Below, piece by piece: positions 8,958 to 17,968 of a DNA stretch of 64,000 nucleotides (position 1 is the first letter of the stretch; each line of letters starts with the position of its first letter). The stretch is from Psychrobacter sp. 28M-43. Its GTDB lineage: Bacteria; Pseudomonadota; Gammaproteobacteria; Pseudomonadales; Moraxellaceae. The stretch covers positions 1,984,001-2,048,000 of the forward strand of contig NZ_CP061739.1 in the NCBI RefSeq assembly GCF_014770435.1, in the 5' to 3' direction. The notes below the pieces were generated by a model. The model made no database searches. It saw only the letters and a list, made by a program, of their open reading frames with translations, and was not told where the DNA came from. The translations under genes and the position numbers were made by a program.

Positions 8958-9437
8958 ATGTTTAATAAAAAAACCGATAAAAACAAGTCACTTGACTCTA
9001 ATTTAGAATATTTGCTAGGCAAAGAAGATAAGCTGAAAGAAAAGTTAGAGGACAGCGGCTACCTTGAGCCGTTTAGTGATGATTTAATGCTATTTATGAG
9101 TCTTGTCAAAGACTATTATAAAGGTGACTACCGTAAAATTCCTTTTAAGACAATTTCAGCTGGCGTTATCGGTGCGCTCTATGTGCTAAATCCAATTGAC
9201 CTCATTCCTGACTCTATTCCGTTTATCGGCCATATCGATGATGCGCTAGTACTTAAATTTTGTTTGAAGCAGGCCAGAAAAGATCTGCAAAAATACAAAG
9301 AATGGAAGCAGGAACAATCAGCTACTAAGGATAAGTTAGAATCTAACAATGATACGGATAAGACTGATAACGACAAGACTAGTACTGATGAGAAAGACAG
9401 CGACGAGACTGGTACTAATCTGAAGAAAGCCTCATAA
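8958..9437 (+). CDS. YkvA family protein (DUF1232)
   Basis: A 159-residue protein. The central part (about residues 60-110) carries the DUF1232 signature: ALYVLNPIDLIPDSIPFIGH followed by DDALVL, with conserved Pro and Asp residues in a hydrophobic hairpin. The C-terminal 40 residues are a low-complexity Asp, Lys and Thr rich tail (repeats of DKT, DES and DET type). The function of the family is not established; membrane association is probable. AAGG lies upstream of the ATG, and a terminator at 9475-9518 ends the unit. Confidence 0.8.
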   Translation: MFNKKTDKNKSLDSNLEYLLGKEDKLKEKLEDSGYLEPFSDDLMLFMSLVKDYYKGDYRKIPFKTISAGVIGALYVLNPIDLIPDSIPFIGHIDDALVLKFCLKQARKDLQKYKEWKQEQSATKDKLESNNDTDKTDNDKTSTDEKDSDETGTNLKKAS

Positions 9438-9474
9438 ATATTAGTACTTTCAGCTATTAAAAAACTGCACTATC

Positions 9475-9518
9475 GAAAAAGCCACGACCTTGAATTAATA
9501 CTTCGGTCGTGGCTTTTG
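9475..9518. terminator. Bidirectional terminator
   Basis: Arms GCCACGACC (9481-9489) and GGTCGTGGC (9505-9513) are flanked by an A run on the left and a T run on the right. They lie between the convergent YkvA-family gene and the small membrane protein gene at 9547. Confidence 0.85.
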
Positions 9519-9546
9519 TTATTTATAGTTTATTTAATACTATATT

Positions 9547-9852
9547 TTAATCAGGCACTTCATAATTAGCTTTTTCTGGATTAAGACCAAACGAGTAGAC
9601 GAAGGTCGCAACGAGACTATTGATAATAATGAAAGGCAAATCAATGGCAGCATGACCAAGTGCATAGCGACCAAGCAGCCACGAGACGATCAACATGATA
9701 ATAAAGAATGCACCCAAATATGCCAAAATCGCAGGATGTTTTAAATTATAAGGCTGTTCAGGCGTCGGTTGTTTGTCTAGTACATACGTCCTTACCGCCC
9801 AACCAGCTGCATAAGAGAACCCGCCTAACACCACGTAACTAAAAAAATTCAT
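9547..9852 (-). CDS. Small integral membrane protein of unknown function
   Basis: A 101-residue protein I do not recognise. Three hydrophobic segments are visible: residues about 3-22 (FSYVVLGGFSYAAGWAV), 43-62 (LAYLGAFFIIMLIVSWLLG) and 72-90 (LPFIIINSLVATFVYSFGL). A short polar loop with PTPEQPYNLKHP joins the first two. The segments suggest a three-helix inner-membrane protein with a polar C-terminal tail. It is transcribed alone toward a shared terminator. No motif indicates function. Confidence 0.6.
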   Translation of the reverse strand: MNFFSYVVLGGFSYAAGWAVRTYVLDKQPTPEQPYNLKHPAILAYLGAFFIIMLIVSWLLGRYALGHAAIDLPFIIINSLVATFVYSFGLNPEKANYEVPD

Positions 9853-9968
9853 ATCGCTTAACTCTAATGGTATGACTGTTTATAACAAAATACTGTCTAT
9901 GCAAATATCATCGACCAACAATGGTATTTATAGTCGATACTTATCTAAGTACTATCGTCAACGCTTAT

Positions 9969-10514
9969 TTAAATACTGTCGTCGACATTATCGATAACAA
10001 GATTAGCATGTGGATTGGCTAGAATATCAGTATTCACCTCATCGCACTCCACACGGTAGATCGTATTCGCACCTCGGTAAATATACGACAAGTACTCACT
10101 ATCTAAGAGCGGATCAATATTTGCGTAAGCTGGTTTGACGTGCGCCAGTACAAGCACTCGATCAGGACGACCAATGACTGCATCGACATTGTCTGGATCA
10201 ATAGAGAAAAACTGCGGTATGTCGCTATTGTCTATTATTTCTAACGGCTCTGGAGTATCCCAGATGCGCTTAGCAGTGACGGGTTCTTTCATCTGCATCA
10301 CCCAAGTGTCATCTTGCTGGCTGACCTTTATCTGAGCAGGCTCATCTTGACTCACCGTATAACAACCCTCAAAGACAGACAGATCTGCCGCAACTTCGGT
10401 ATCCGCTTGAGGGCTATTATCGTTACAAGCACTCAGAAAAATCGCGCTGCTAGCAGTCACACTGAGCATCAGATACGTCAGTCTCTTATTAAATAAATTC
10501 GAGCGTAAGGACAT
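9969..10514 (-). CDS. Putative lipoprotein of unknown function
   Basis: About 181 residues from the ATG at 10514; a longer frame would need a TTG start. A basic N-terminus (RSNLFNKR) and hydrophobic core lead to FLSAC, a lipobox whose Cys would be lipidated. The mature part is acidic, with two further Cys (EGCYTV and VECDE) that could form a disulfide in the periplasm. No known domain recognised. It stands alone, with an AGGA about 10 bases upstream of the chosen start. Confidence 0.65.
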   Translation of the reverse strand: MSLRSNLFNKRLTYLMLSVTASSAIFLSACNDNSPQADTEVAADLSVFEGCYTVSQDEPAQIKVSQQDDTWVMQMKEPVTAKRIWDTPEPLEIIDNSDIPQFFSIDPDNVDAVIGRPDRVLVLAHVKPAYANIDPLLDSEYLSYIYRGANTIYRVECDEVNTDILANPHANLVIDNVDDSI

Positions 10515-10618
10515 AATGGGGTTATCCTGCAATCATGCATTAAAAACTTTTATTAAGTGTACTATTATCAAAATGTCACTAGATAGCTGTATAAAAAAAA
10601 TGCGCTTGGGCATCTTTG

Positions 10619-10698
10619 TAGTAACGACAGCTCTGTTATTAAAAACCAGTGGCTTTCAGCGAGCTTCGCTATTTTAACAGAAAACTAGGACGTTACTA
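10619..10698. repeat. Imperfect inverted repeat upstream of rnhA-dnaQ
   Basis: TAGTAACG at 10619-10626 matches CGTTACTA at 10691-10698. Partial complementarity continues inward, ending in a small AGCGA/TCGCT hairpin. This is the only structure seen in the 350-base gap between the lipoprotein gene and the RNase HI fusion. It may be a decayed mobile element or a leader structure. Confidence 0.35.
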
Positions 10699-10864
10699 TT
10701 ATGTTATAAGTTACCGTAAGGGTTTTCTGACTTTGTGCGTCACGACTGCCCATATTTATGATAGATTTGCTATACTCACAACGTCATCATCATCGTTCGA
10801 ATAACATAAACGAGATGCTCTAGTACTACCCTATGCTTACCACTTATCAGGTCCATACTCTTTT

Positions 10865-12511
10865 ATGTCAGACAACCGTAATTCAATGCCAAACACTCAT
10901 AAAGACAACGCAATTGATCCATTGGCTGCTAAAACAAATACCACTGTGGCCTATACTGATGGTGCTTGCAAAGGTAATCCTGGCGCTGGCGGCTGGGGCG
11001 CACACCTTATATTTAGTGATGGCAGCACGCAAGATTTGTACGGCGGTGACAAAGAAACCACCAATAACCGTATGGAGCTAATGGGTGCGATACAAGCCCT
11101 GACCCATAGCCCGCATGAGCATACTCTTGAGATTTGGACTGACTCCAGTTATGTCAAAAAAGGCATCACTGAATGGATTGAGGGTTGGAAGAAAAAGGGC
11201 TGGAAAACTGCCAGTAAGAAGCCCGTCGCCAATCAAGACCTATGGCAACAATTGGATAAGCTCTGCCAACAGCGTGATGTTAGCTGGCATTGGGTCAAGG
11301 GTCACGCTGGACATGCCGGTAATGAAAAAGCAGATGAGCTAGCAAACTTAGGTGTCACCTCAAACAGCGGGCATTCAGCTATGCTTAATGAAGCAGATAC
11401 GGCTAAAAAAAAAGACCCAATAGCGACTGATATTGATACTGATACTGACGCTAACACTGATACCTTGCAAAAATCGTCTAGCGCTGACTGGCTAAGTTTC
11501 GATCCATTGGGTCTAGATATGATAGAAGATGAGTTTGATGAAGAGCTCTTAGAACCTGAGCCGCTAAGAGAAGATACTCAGAGCACATCTGACAACCTTC
11601 AAACAAATGAAAACATTGCTGTAGAATCTAACAGCCATCAAGACAATACATACAACCCGACGAGTACCAAAGCTATGCCCGATATTCAAACGCACCTAGA
11701 TGATACCGTCGACAATGATATGTTGCCAAGTGTAGAATCTGATGTCCCTAAGTTCGATGGGGATACTAGCCGTGCCAACCCATATTTCAAGCCGCTACTA
11801 CCAAAGCCGATACACCGCCATGAAGCAGATCGTCAGCTTATTATGGATACAGAAACCACAGGGCTTGATGCGCTAAAAGGCGATCGTATTATCGAGGTCG
11901 GTATTGTGGAGCTGGTCGGACGTAAGTTTACTGGTGAAAAGCTGCACGTTTATATCAATCCACAGCGTGGCATGGATGACGAAGTCATTCGTATTCATGG
12001 TATCTCTGAAGCATTTTTGACCGACAAGCCGACCTTTGATCAAGTGGCTCAGTCTTTGTACGACTTTATGGATGGCGCTGAAATTATCGCTCATAACGCT
12101 ACTTTTGATATGAACTTCTTAAATATGGAGTTTGCAAAAGTTGGTCTGAATGACTTTGCTAATCGAGTGCAGGTAACCGATTCACTGGCGATGGCTAAGC
12201 AGCAATACCCTGGGCAAAAAAACACGCTAGATGCCCTCGTGCGTCGCCTAGATGTTGGCAAGCAAGACCGTACTTTTCACGGAGCATTACTTGACTCAGA
12301 GATTTTAGCCGAAGTTTATTTGGCGATGACTGGTGGACAGGTCACGCTTGCTATCGAAGAAGATACAGATACCGATGGCGGACAAACCGCTCATGCAAGT
12401 TTCGCCAATTTAGCGAATTTATTACTGGCTTCAACATCGGATGAAACTACTGACCAAAGCTGGTATGCTGCTTTGGCAGAAGATTATCCTGCCCTAAAAG
12501 CTAGCATATAA
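10865..12511 (+). CDS. RNase HI - DNA polymerase III epsilon (DnaQ) fusion protein
   Basis: One continuous frame of 548 residues. Residues about 27-165 are RNase HI with all four acidic catalytic residues: Asp32 (YTDG), Glu71 (MEL), Asp93 (TDSSYV) and Asp157 (KADELA). Residues 166-320 are an acidic low-complexity linker. Residues about 321-492 are a DEDDh exonuclease with Asp328 and Glu330 (MDTETTG), Asp415 (HNATFD), and His472 and Asp477 (HGALLDSE). QVTLAI at 492-497 could be the beta-clamp binding motif. Both halves look active, so one protein may remove RNA from RNA-DNA hybrids and proofread for Pol III. In E. coli rnhA and dnaQ are separate neighbouring genes. Proteolytic separation in vivo is possible. 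Confidence 0.93.
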   Translation: MSDNRNSMPNTHKDNAIDPLAAKTNTTVAYTDGACKGNPGAGGWGAHLIFSDGSTQDLYGGDKETTNNRMELMGAIQALTHSPHEHTLEIWTDSSYVKKGITEWIEGWKKKGWKTASKKPVANQDLWQQLDKLCQQRDVSWHWVKGHAGHAGNEKADELANLGVTSNSGHSAMLNEADTAKKKDPIATDIDTDTDANTDTLQKSSSADWLSFDPLGLDMIEDEFDEELLEPEPLREDTQSTSDNLQTNENIAVESNSHQDNTYNPTSTKAMPDIQTHLDDTVDNDMLPSVESDVPKFDGDTSRANPYFKPLLPKPIHRHEADRQLIMDTETTGLDALKGDRIIEVGIVELVGRKFTGEKLHVYINPQRGMDDEVIRIHGISEAFLTDKPTFDQVAQSLYDFMDGAEIIAHNATFDMNFLNMEFAKVGLNDFANRVQVTDSLAMAKQQYPGQKNTLDALVRRLDVGKQDRTFHGALLDSEILAEVYLAMTGGQVTLAIEEDTDTDGGQTAHASFANLANLLLASTSDETTDQSWYAALAEDYPALKASI

Positions 12512-12658
12512 TCGTCGTTCGAATTTTTATTGAACCGACATTTGTATAATTTATTCTTGATTATTATGATAGAAAGCGTTAAAACATCACTAGCCAATAC
12601 TTTCTGAATCAAATTTATAATATTGCTATCCTCATCAGTACATTATGGAAAAATACTT

Positions 12659-14341
12659 ATGGACCAGTCTGCGCAAATGAAGCTAACCGCCCCAACGCTT
12701 AGTGTTACTGATTTTAACCTGCCATCACTCCATTTACTGCATGATGAGGTTATAGCCACGCTTAAAGACACTGAGATTCATCTAGGTGAGTTCAATGATG
12801 ATAGTAGCCAAGCTCCTTTGTTGTCAGACTCTATCGAAGTACTAAAGCAGCTGTCTTGTATTTTTAAACTGATTTCTTTGGTCGGTGCAGAAGCATTGAA
12901 TGATGCCATTGTTGGTGGTCTACAGAGACTTTATGATAATGGTGATAACAATGATACTGATTTGATCATGGATCTATCAGAAGCTATCATGACTTTGGAT
13001 CGCTATGTCGAGTTTGTCCTCTTGACTGAATCGGTAGAGCCTACTCTACTCATACCTGTAATCAACAAGCTTAATGCGCATAGTCAAGAAGTTCCTATTA
13101 CAGCAGACTATTTTTCTGCATTTGGTAGCAGTAGCGTCATCATTGCCAATCCTGAACAAAACTTTGAATCTCTAAGCACGCTCAATTTAGACACAGAGCT
13201 GCTGACCAACGCGTATCGTAGTGGCCTTGGCATTGCACTACTCAATCAAGATGGCAAAATTAACTCAGCAGATCAGCAAAAGCTTGATGCTATGAGTGCA
13301 GCTTGTGCATTAATTGCCTCAAATACTGATAGCTTATTTTGGCAAGCGGCGACTGCTGCCGTGACTGATATCGCAGCAGTATTACCATTAAATCTGAGTC
13401 AAAAACACACACTTATTTATTTAGAGCAGCAATTTCAAAGCTATTTGCCAGTAATGGATACCCGTTTTGCAGATTTAGTGAGCTTTGCCTGTCAACGTGA
13501 TAACGAGCAAGCGCAGCAATTACGTGAACAGTATGCAAGCAATCATTTAGAAGGTGCTCAGTTAGAACAAATGAAGCGCTTTTTATTCGGTCCTAACCGC
13601 GAACTTACTGATACGTTAAACACAATTATTCAAAATCAGATCAATAACATTAAAGAACACGTCGATAGTTATGCACGTGGCGATTCAATCAACCCTGTTG
13701 ACATGCAGACAGCGCAGATTATTAAAGAGCTGACTGAACTGAGTTCGGCATTACGTTTATTAGGTCTGTCCAACGCGGCCAATAGTCTTAGCGAAGCAGC
13801 AGAAGCTGTGAGCCATTGGCAAGCACCTTCTCCTGAAGATTTCGATCATTTGCTACTAGCGCTAATGCATGCAGAGAACGCCACCATTGCTATGGCAGAG
13901 ATGCATACACCAGGGGCAATCTATCTACCACTGAATAATCCGCATATCTCATTGCATCAGCTTAATACGGCCAATGATACCTTGATACAAGAAAGCCGAA
14001 CTGCTATTGCTAGTGCTGAGCAAGCCATCAATGATTATTTGGCGGAGCCTGAGCGCGACATGCTCAATATCCAAAATATACCTGGGATGATGCGTCAAGT
14101 AGCAGGCGCGGTACGTTTCTTACAGTTGGCCACACCTGCCAGCATGCTGAGTCAGCTAGCCAACTACATTGAAAAGCGTATCGAAGGCGGACGACGTATC
14201 GAAGACAGTACGTTAGCCTGCATCGCTGATGTTATCATGGCGGTTGATCATCACTTAGATGGTTTTGAGAATAATCGCCCTGTCAGCAAGCAAGCGCTTG
14301 ATGTTGGTCAACAGAGCTTAAGCCATCTACTTGCTGCCTAA
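12659..14341 (+). CDS. fimL: FimL-like twitching motility regulator (ChpA N-terminal-like)
   Basis: From the ATG at 12659 the protein has 560 residues, almost the length I recall for Pseudomonas FimL. It is helical throughout, with no kinase or receiver domain. The N-terminal part (STLNLDTELLTNAYRSGLG and neighbours) and the C-terminal segment with PGMMRQVAGAVRFLQLATP resemble the N-terminal HPt-like region of ChpA, where phosphorylatable His residues have been lost. FimL promotes type IV pilus twitching and cAMP signalling at the pole. An upstream TTG frame extension lacks support. Identification is by length and resemblance, so moderate confidence. Confidence 0.65.
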   Translation: MDQSAQMKLTAPTLSVTDFNLPSLHLLHDEVIATLKDTEIHLGEFNDDSSQAPLLSDSIEVLKQLSCIFKLISLVGAEALNDAIVGGLQRLYDNGDNNDTDLIMDLSEAIMTLDRYVEFVLLTESVEPTLLIPVINKLNAHSQEVPITADYFSAFGSSSVIIANPEQNFESLSTLNLDTELLTNAYRSGLGIALLNQDGKINSADQQKLDAMSAACALIASNTDSLFWQAATAAVTDIAAVLPLNLSQKHTLIYLEQQFQSYLPVMDTRFADLVSFACQRDNEQAQQLREQYASNHLEGAQLEQMKRFLFGPNRELTDTLNTIIQNQINNIKEHVDSYARGDSINPVDMQTAQIIKELTELSSALRLLGLSNAANSLSEAAEAVSHWQAPSPEDFDHLLLALMHAENATIAMAEMHTPGAIYLPLNNPHISLHQLNTANDTLIQESRTAIASAEQAINDYLAEPERDMLNIQNIPGMMRQVAGAVRFLQLATPASMLSQLANYIEKRIEGGRRIEDSTLACIADVIMAVDHHLDGFENNRPVSKQALDVGQQSLSHLLAA

Positions 14342-14356
14342 CTTTTCTCATTGTTA

Positions 14357-14386
14357 TGTCATGGTCATTACCTCTTAACCATGACA
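14357..14386 (+). terminator. Hairpin after fimL, possible terminator
   Basis: TGTCATGGT (14357-14365) pairs with ACCATGACA (14378-14386). The following bases are only moderately T-rich (TCTCATTTA), so it is a weak intrinsic terminator at best. Confidence 0.45.
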
Positions 14387-14450
14387 TCTCATTTACGTAT
14401 AGATAATTCAAGATAATGTAGGTACGAGTCAGGTACGTGAAAGCGCTACA

Positions 14451-14516
14451 GTCATTAGACTGAACTAGCCTGGTCATTAGACTGAACTAGCCTGGTCATT
14501 AAGCTGAACCAGCCTG
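14451..14516. repeat. Three tandem copies of a 22-bp repeat
   Basis: Units at 14451-14472, 14473-14494 and 14495-14516. The first two are identical (GTCATTAGACTGAACTAGCC then TG); the third differs at three bases. The array lies 107 bases upstream of the nudC start, in the gap after fimL. Confidence 0.85.
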
Positions 14517-14622
14517 ACAACATATATGGATATCTGTTTTATATAGAATTGATGATACTTTACTCTAAAACAGTCTGTGTCTACATCGATGCGGACTTAC
14601 TTTATAATGTTTGGAATTTTAT

Positions 14623-15561
14623 ATGGCTCATGCTTTTGTATTAAGTGATGACAGTATCTTATGCCGTCAAATGCCAGATGGTTGGTGGCCTTTACAAGTT
14701 CAGCTATCGCCTGATAGTAATGACTTAAGCAAGCAAGCTTATCAGGTTGGTCACGTAACGCTGCACGAGAGTCTAGCACCAAATCATTGGTTATTAGACG
14801 GCAGCCCTGACAAAGATGCAGATCGTACGGTTGATGCCAATATGGCTCATAGCTTTACTGCCCAAGCGACGAGCGCCATGACTTATGACTATGCAGTTGC
14901 TCATAACGTAACGCTACCAATTATCGCTGAGAGTAGTGGTAACACTTTTGTTCCTTATCGAAAACTGATGACTCATTTGCCAGTCGCCTTGTTAGATCAG
15001 ATTAGCCAAGCGATACAGCTATTAAGTTGGCAAGCAGATACGCAGTTTTGTGGTCGCTGTGCTAGCCCTACCGTACATGCTGACCAAGGCGAACGTGCCA
15101 TGGTTTGTCCAGTATGTCGATTGCGCCAATATCCTCGCGTACAACCGTGCGTCATTACCGCTATTACTCGGCCAAATCCAGTGACGGATGAAATGCAAAT
15201 CTTATTGGCTCACCATCATCGTCATGGACAGCAAAACCTACCGCCAATGTATGGTTTGATCGCAGGGTTTGTAGAAGTTGGAGAGAGTCTGGAGCATGCC
15301 GTAGTACGTGAAGTCGCAGAAGAGGTCAATATCAGCGTATCAGATATCCGCTACGTGAGTAGTCAGCCATGGCCATTTCCCTCTAATTTAATGCTTGGCT
15401 TTCGTGCATCGTATGCTAGTGGCGATATTATCTTGCAAGAAGATGAGCTAGCTCATGCTGATTTCTTTGATCTCTCAAACCTACCCAGAATCCCGCCAAA
15501 GGGTAGTATCGCTCGCGATTTGATTGACCAAGTGGCTAAAGAACAAAATATAGATTTATAA
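14623..15561 (+). CDS. nudC: NAD(+)/NADH pyrophosphatase NudC
   Basis: 312 residues from the ATG at 14623; the in-frame TTG 12 bases earlier is less likely. A four-Cys zinc ribbon (CGRC ... CPVC) precedes the Nudix box GFVEVGESLEHAVVREVAEE, then the NudC-specific SQPWPFPSNLM. The enzyme hydrolyses NADH to NMNH and AMP and removes NAD caps from RNA 5' ends. The usual Gly near the end of the Nudix box is Asn here (EEVNI). It is transcribed alone. Confidence 0.93.
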   Translation: MAHAFVLSDDSILCRQMPDGWWPLQVQLSPDSNDLSKQAYQVGHVTLHESLAPNHWLLDGSPDKDADRTVDANMAHSFTAQATSAMTYDYAVAHNVTLPIIAESSGNTFVPYRKLMTHLPVALLDQISQAIQLLSWQADTQFCGRCASPTVHADQGERAMVCPVCRLRQYPRVQPCVITAITRPNPVTDEMQILLAHHHRHGQQNLPPMYGLIAGFVEVGESLEHAVVREVAEEVNISVSDIRYVSSQPWPFPSNLMLGFRASYASGDIILQEDELAHADFFDLSNLPRIPPKGSIARDLIDQVAKEQNIDL

Positions 15562-15644
15562 TCAGTCCTTATCTATAAACACCACATTACGCTATAGCAT
15601 TGTATTTTCAATCTCATCTCTTTAAAATCGCTGCTCCTGTGATA

Positions 15645-15686
15645 AGCGTGTTACTTCGAACTTCATTTTTTAATAAGTAACACGCT
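15645..15686. promoter_or_regulatory. 12-bp perfect inverted repeat between nudC and rnfB
   Basis: AGCGTGTTACTT (15645-15656) and AAGTAACACGCT (15675-15686) pair across an 18-base spacer. No T run follows, so it is not a typical terminator. It could be an operator or leader hairpin for the rnfB-nth pair. Confidence 0.4.
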
Positions 15687-15818
15687 AACATGAGTAGTGA
15701 AACACTAACAGAGCCAATGCTCTTATAAATACTGTTTTACAAAGACCGCTTTCTCAACCTTTTATCTCTATTTATACTAATACCTATTCTTACGACTGGT
15801 ATTAAGGTCCTTAATTAA

Positions 15819-16664
15819 ATGCAAAGTAGCACCAATATACGCTTAGTTAATCTACCTATCTTATTCGATGCATTACACATTGATACTTTGCCCGCTGACA
15901 TACAGGCAAAAATTGAACGCGTGGATGCTTGTTTGCCACAGACGCAGTGCGGACTATGTGAGCACCCAGATGGTTGCCTGCCATATGCCGCTGCGATTGT
16001 ATTAGATGGCGAGCCGTATAATAAATGTGTGCCTGGTGGTCAGCCTGTCACCAATGCGATTGCTCAGACTCTCGATATAGATACTCCTAACACTACGCTG
16101 ACGGCAGTGCCTTCACAGTGGCCAATAGATGCCACCTCTGAACGTCCGACCGAGGTTCGTGCAGTTATCCGTGAAGATGACTGTATCGGCTGCACCAAAT
16201 GCATTCCTGCTTGCCCAGTCGATGCTATCGTTGGTACTGGCAAACATATGCATACGATTTTTACAGATTTGTGCACGGGCTGTGAGCTATGTATCGCGCC
16301 CTGCCCTGTTGATTGCATTGACTTAGTTACGATTGAGCGAGAAATATCTGAGCCTGAGCGAATAGCAGAGCAAGAAGATCTGAGACAACGCTATCATACC
16401 CATTTGAAACGTGTCACAGAACAGCTTGCCGATACGAGCAATAGTAGACCTGTCGTTAGTATGGTAGAGGCCAAGCTCAATAATGCAGCAAGTCAGTCTC
16501 TAAACATCAGTGAATCGCAAGCGAAAAACACCATCGCAGCTGCCAAGCTCCGTACCAAAATCAAAAAACTGGAAAAGCAATTGAGTGTTCGTGCAAACGA
16601 TAAGAAACAAGCAGAGCTTGAATCCTTACAAGCCGAGCTTGAGTCATTGCAAGTAGCGTTATAA
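15819..16664 (+). CDS. rnfB: RnfB-like electron transport protein (orphan)
   Basis: 281 residues. The N-terminal CGLCEHPDGCLPYA block plus a later Cys (KCVPGG) is the 4Fe-4S domain of RnfB/RsxB. Two ferredoxin clusters follow: CIGCTKCIPACP and CTGCELCIAPCP. The hydrophobic membrane anchor of true RnfB is absent, as are rnfA, C, D, G and E. The C-terminal 80 residues are predicted helical or coiled coil (KIKKLEKQLSVRANDKKQ and ELESLQ repeats). It probably shuttles electrons as a soluble protein, possibly to iron-sulfur enzymes such as the adjacent endonuclease III (inference). Confidence 0.85.
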   Translation: MQSSTNIRLVNLPILFDALHIDTLPADIQAKIERVDACLPQTQCGLCEHPDGCLPYAAAIVLDGEPYNKCVPGGQPVTNAIAQTLDIDTPNTTLTAVPSQWPIDATSERPTEVRAVIREDDCIGCTKCIPACPVDAIVGTGKHMHTIFTDLCTGCELCIAPCPVDCIDLVTIEREISEPERIAEQEDLRQRYHTHLKRVTEQLADTSNSRPVVSMVEAKLNNAASQSLNISESQAKNTIAAAKLRTKIKKLEKQLSVRANDKKQAELESLQAELESLQVAL

Positions 16665-16784
16665 CGGTAATAGCTGATTACGCAATTAATGCGTTAATAA
16701 ATTGATACTTTAATCATTAACATGAATGTTAGCGCTAGCATATAATTTGGCACCACCATTCATCAAAATAATAGTCAAAATGCC

Positions 16785-17480
16785 ATGAGTAAAACGGTCA
16801 AACATAAAACAGCTGACACGCCGCCCTCTAGACGAATGCCCAATCGTAACGTGCGTCCATTCTTTGAAAAACTGGCAGCGACTATTGATGAGCCGGTTAC
16901 CGAACTCAATTATGACAGTAATTTTGAGTTACTTATCGCGGTAATTTTGTCCGCACAAGCGACTGATGTCAGTGTCAATATTGCTACCAAGCAATTGTAC
17001 CCTGTGGCCAATACACCTGAGTCAATACTGGCACTAGGCGAAGACGGTCTAAAAACCTATATCAAAAACATTGGTCTATATAATGCCAAAGCAAAAAACG
17101 TCATCAAAACTTGCCGTGATTTGATTGAGAAATTTGATAGCACCGTTCCTGATAACCGCAAAGATTTAGAGTCACTGGCAGGTGTCGGCCGTAAAACTGC
17201 CAACGTCGTGTTAAATACGGCCTTTGGCCAGCCTACCATGGCCGTTGACACGCATATCTTCCGCGTGGGCAATCGTACTGGGCTTGCCACTGGCAAAACC
17301 GTACTCATCGTCGAAAAAAAGCTGGTCGAGCGCATCCCAGAAGATTTCATTGTAGACGCTCATCATTATCTTATCTTACACGGCCGCTATACCTGTCAGG
17401 CTCGTACACCCAAATGCGGCGCTTGCCCTGTCTATGAAGAATGCATGTTCAAAGATAAAGCTGCATTTTTAGAGTTGTAA
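16785..17480 (+). CDS. nth: Endonuclease III (DNA glycosylase/AP lyase)
   Basis: 231 residues. The helix-hairpin-helix LAGVGRKTANVVL carries the catalytic Lys, and AVDTHIFRVGNR carries the catalytic Asp. The C-terminal cluster CQARTPKCGACPVYEEC gives the four Cys of the 4Fe-4S site. It removes oxidised pyrimidines and cleaves the abasic site in base excision repair. The N-terminus is about 15 residues longer than in E. coli. It lies 120 bases after rnfB in the same direction, a neighbour pair shared with many gammaproteobacteria. Confidence 0.96.
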   Translation: MSKTVKHKTADTPPSRRMPNRNVRPFFEKLAATIDEPVTELNYDSNFELLIAVILSAQATDVSVNIATKQLYPVANTPESILALGEDGLKTYIKNIGLYNAKAKNVIKTCRDLIEKFDSTVPDNRKDLESLAGVGRKTANVVLNTAFGQPTMAVDTHIFRVGNRTGLATGKTVLIVEKKLVERIPEDFIVDAHHYLILHGRYTCQARTPKCGACPVYEECMFKDKAAFLEL

Positions 17481-17968
17481 CGTATTGTTCATTTTAAGCA
17501 GATGCTACTACAGCTAATTGCTCAGCTAGCTAAACCGCTATCCAGTAACCACCTTTGATTGCAGTGAACTGCTTGTTGAGCATTTCTTATAGTAGAGCAA
17601 GTGTTGCTCACTAGAGTTTTATAACGTTTCAAGGTAGAATAACCCTATTTTGCGTTAAGAGATTTTGGCCATTACCCTGCTTCTGATAAGGCAATCTGCA
17701 CATTAGCGTTGTCTATTAGGGCAAGTACTGACCCAACTCGTTACCGCCAAGACCATATTAGAGCGAGGCAGTATCATTTTATATATTGATTAAATGATAG
17801 TCAGCTCACCCTTTGGTCATATTTATTAGCAAAGATTTTAGTCGAAACCGATTTTAAATTGAGAAATACCGATTGTCTGCCGCGTAAATGCGTGGTCAAA
17901 ATTAATTAGAGCAACACCCAGATGTGCTGCTTTTCCTACCCTTATTGATTCAATTAAGCGATCCCATT
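17481..17968. other. Long intergenic/leader region of metK
   Basis: 488 bases with no gene. Only a short hairpin (GAGCAA around 17600) and a weak stem near 17911-17930 were noticed. I could not match any known SAM riboswitch core. The region probably holds the metK promoter and a sizeable 5' leader. Confidence 0.4.

Noticed and set aside
10833..11081. 82-residue frame overlapping the start of the RNase HI fusion
   Set aside because: Shifted frame over conserved RNase HI codons; no ribosome binding site or homology.
14451..14516. CRISPR array
   Set aside because: The 22-bp units are directly adjacent, with no unique spacers and no cas genes.
15645..15686. Terminator of nudC
   Set aside because: The stem is good but the loop is 18 bases and no T run follows in either direction.
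17481..17968. SAM riboswitch upstream of metK
   Set aside because: No SAM-I, SAM-II or SAM-IV core motif could be recognised; such elements are also rare in this class.
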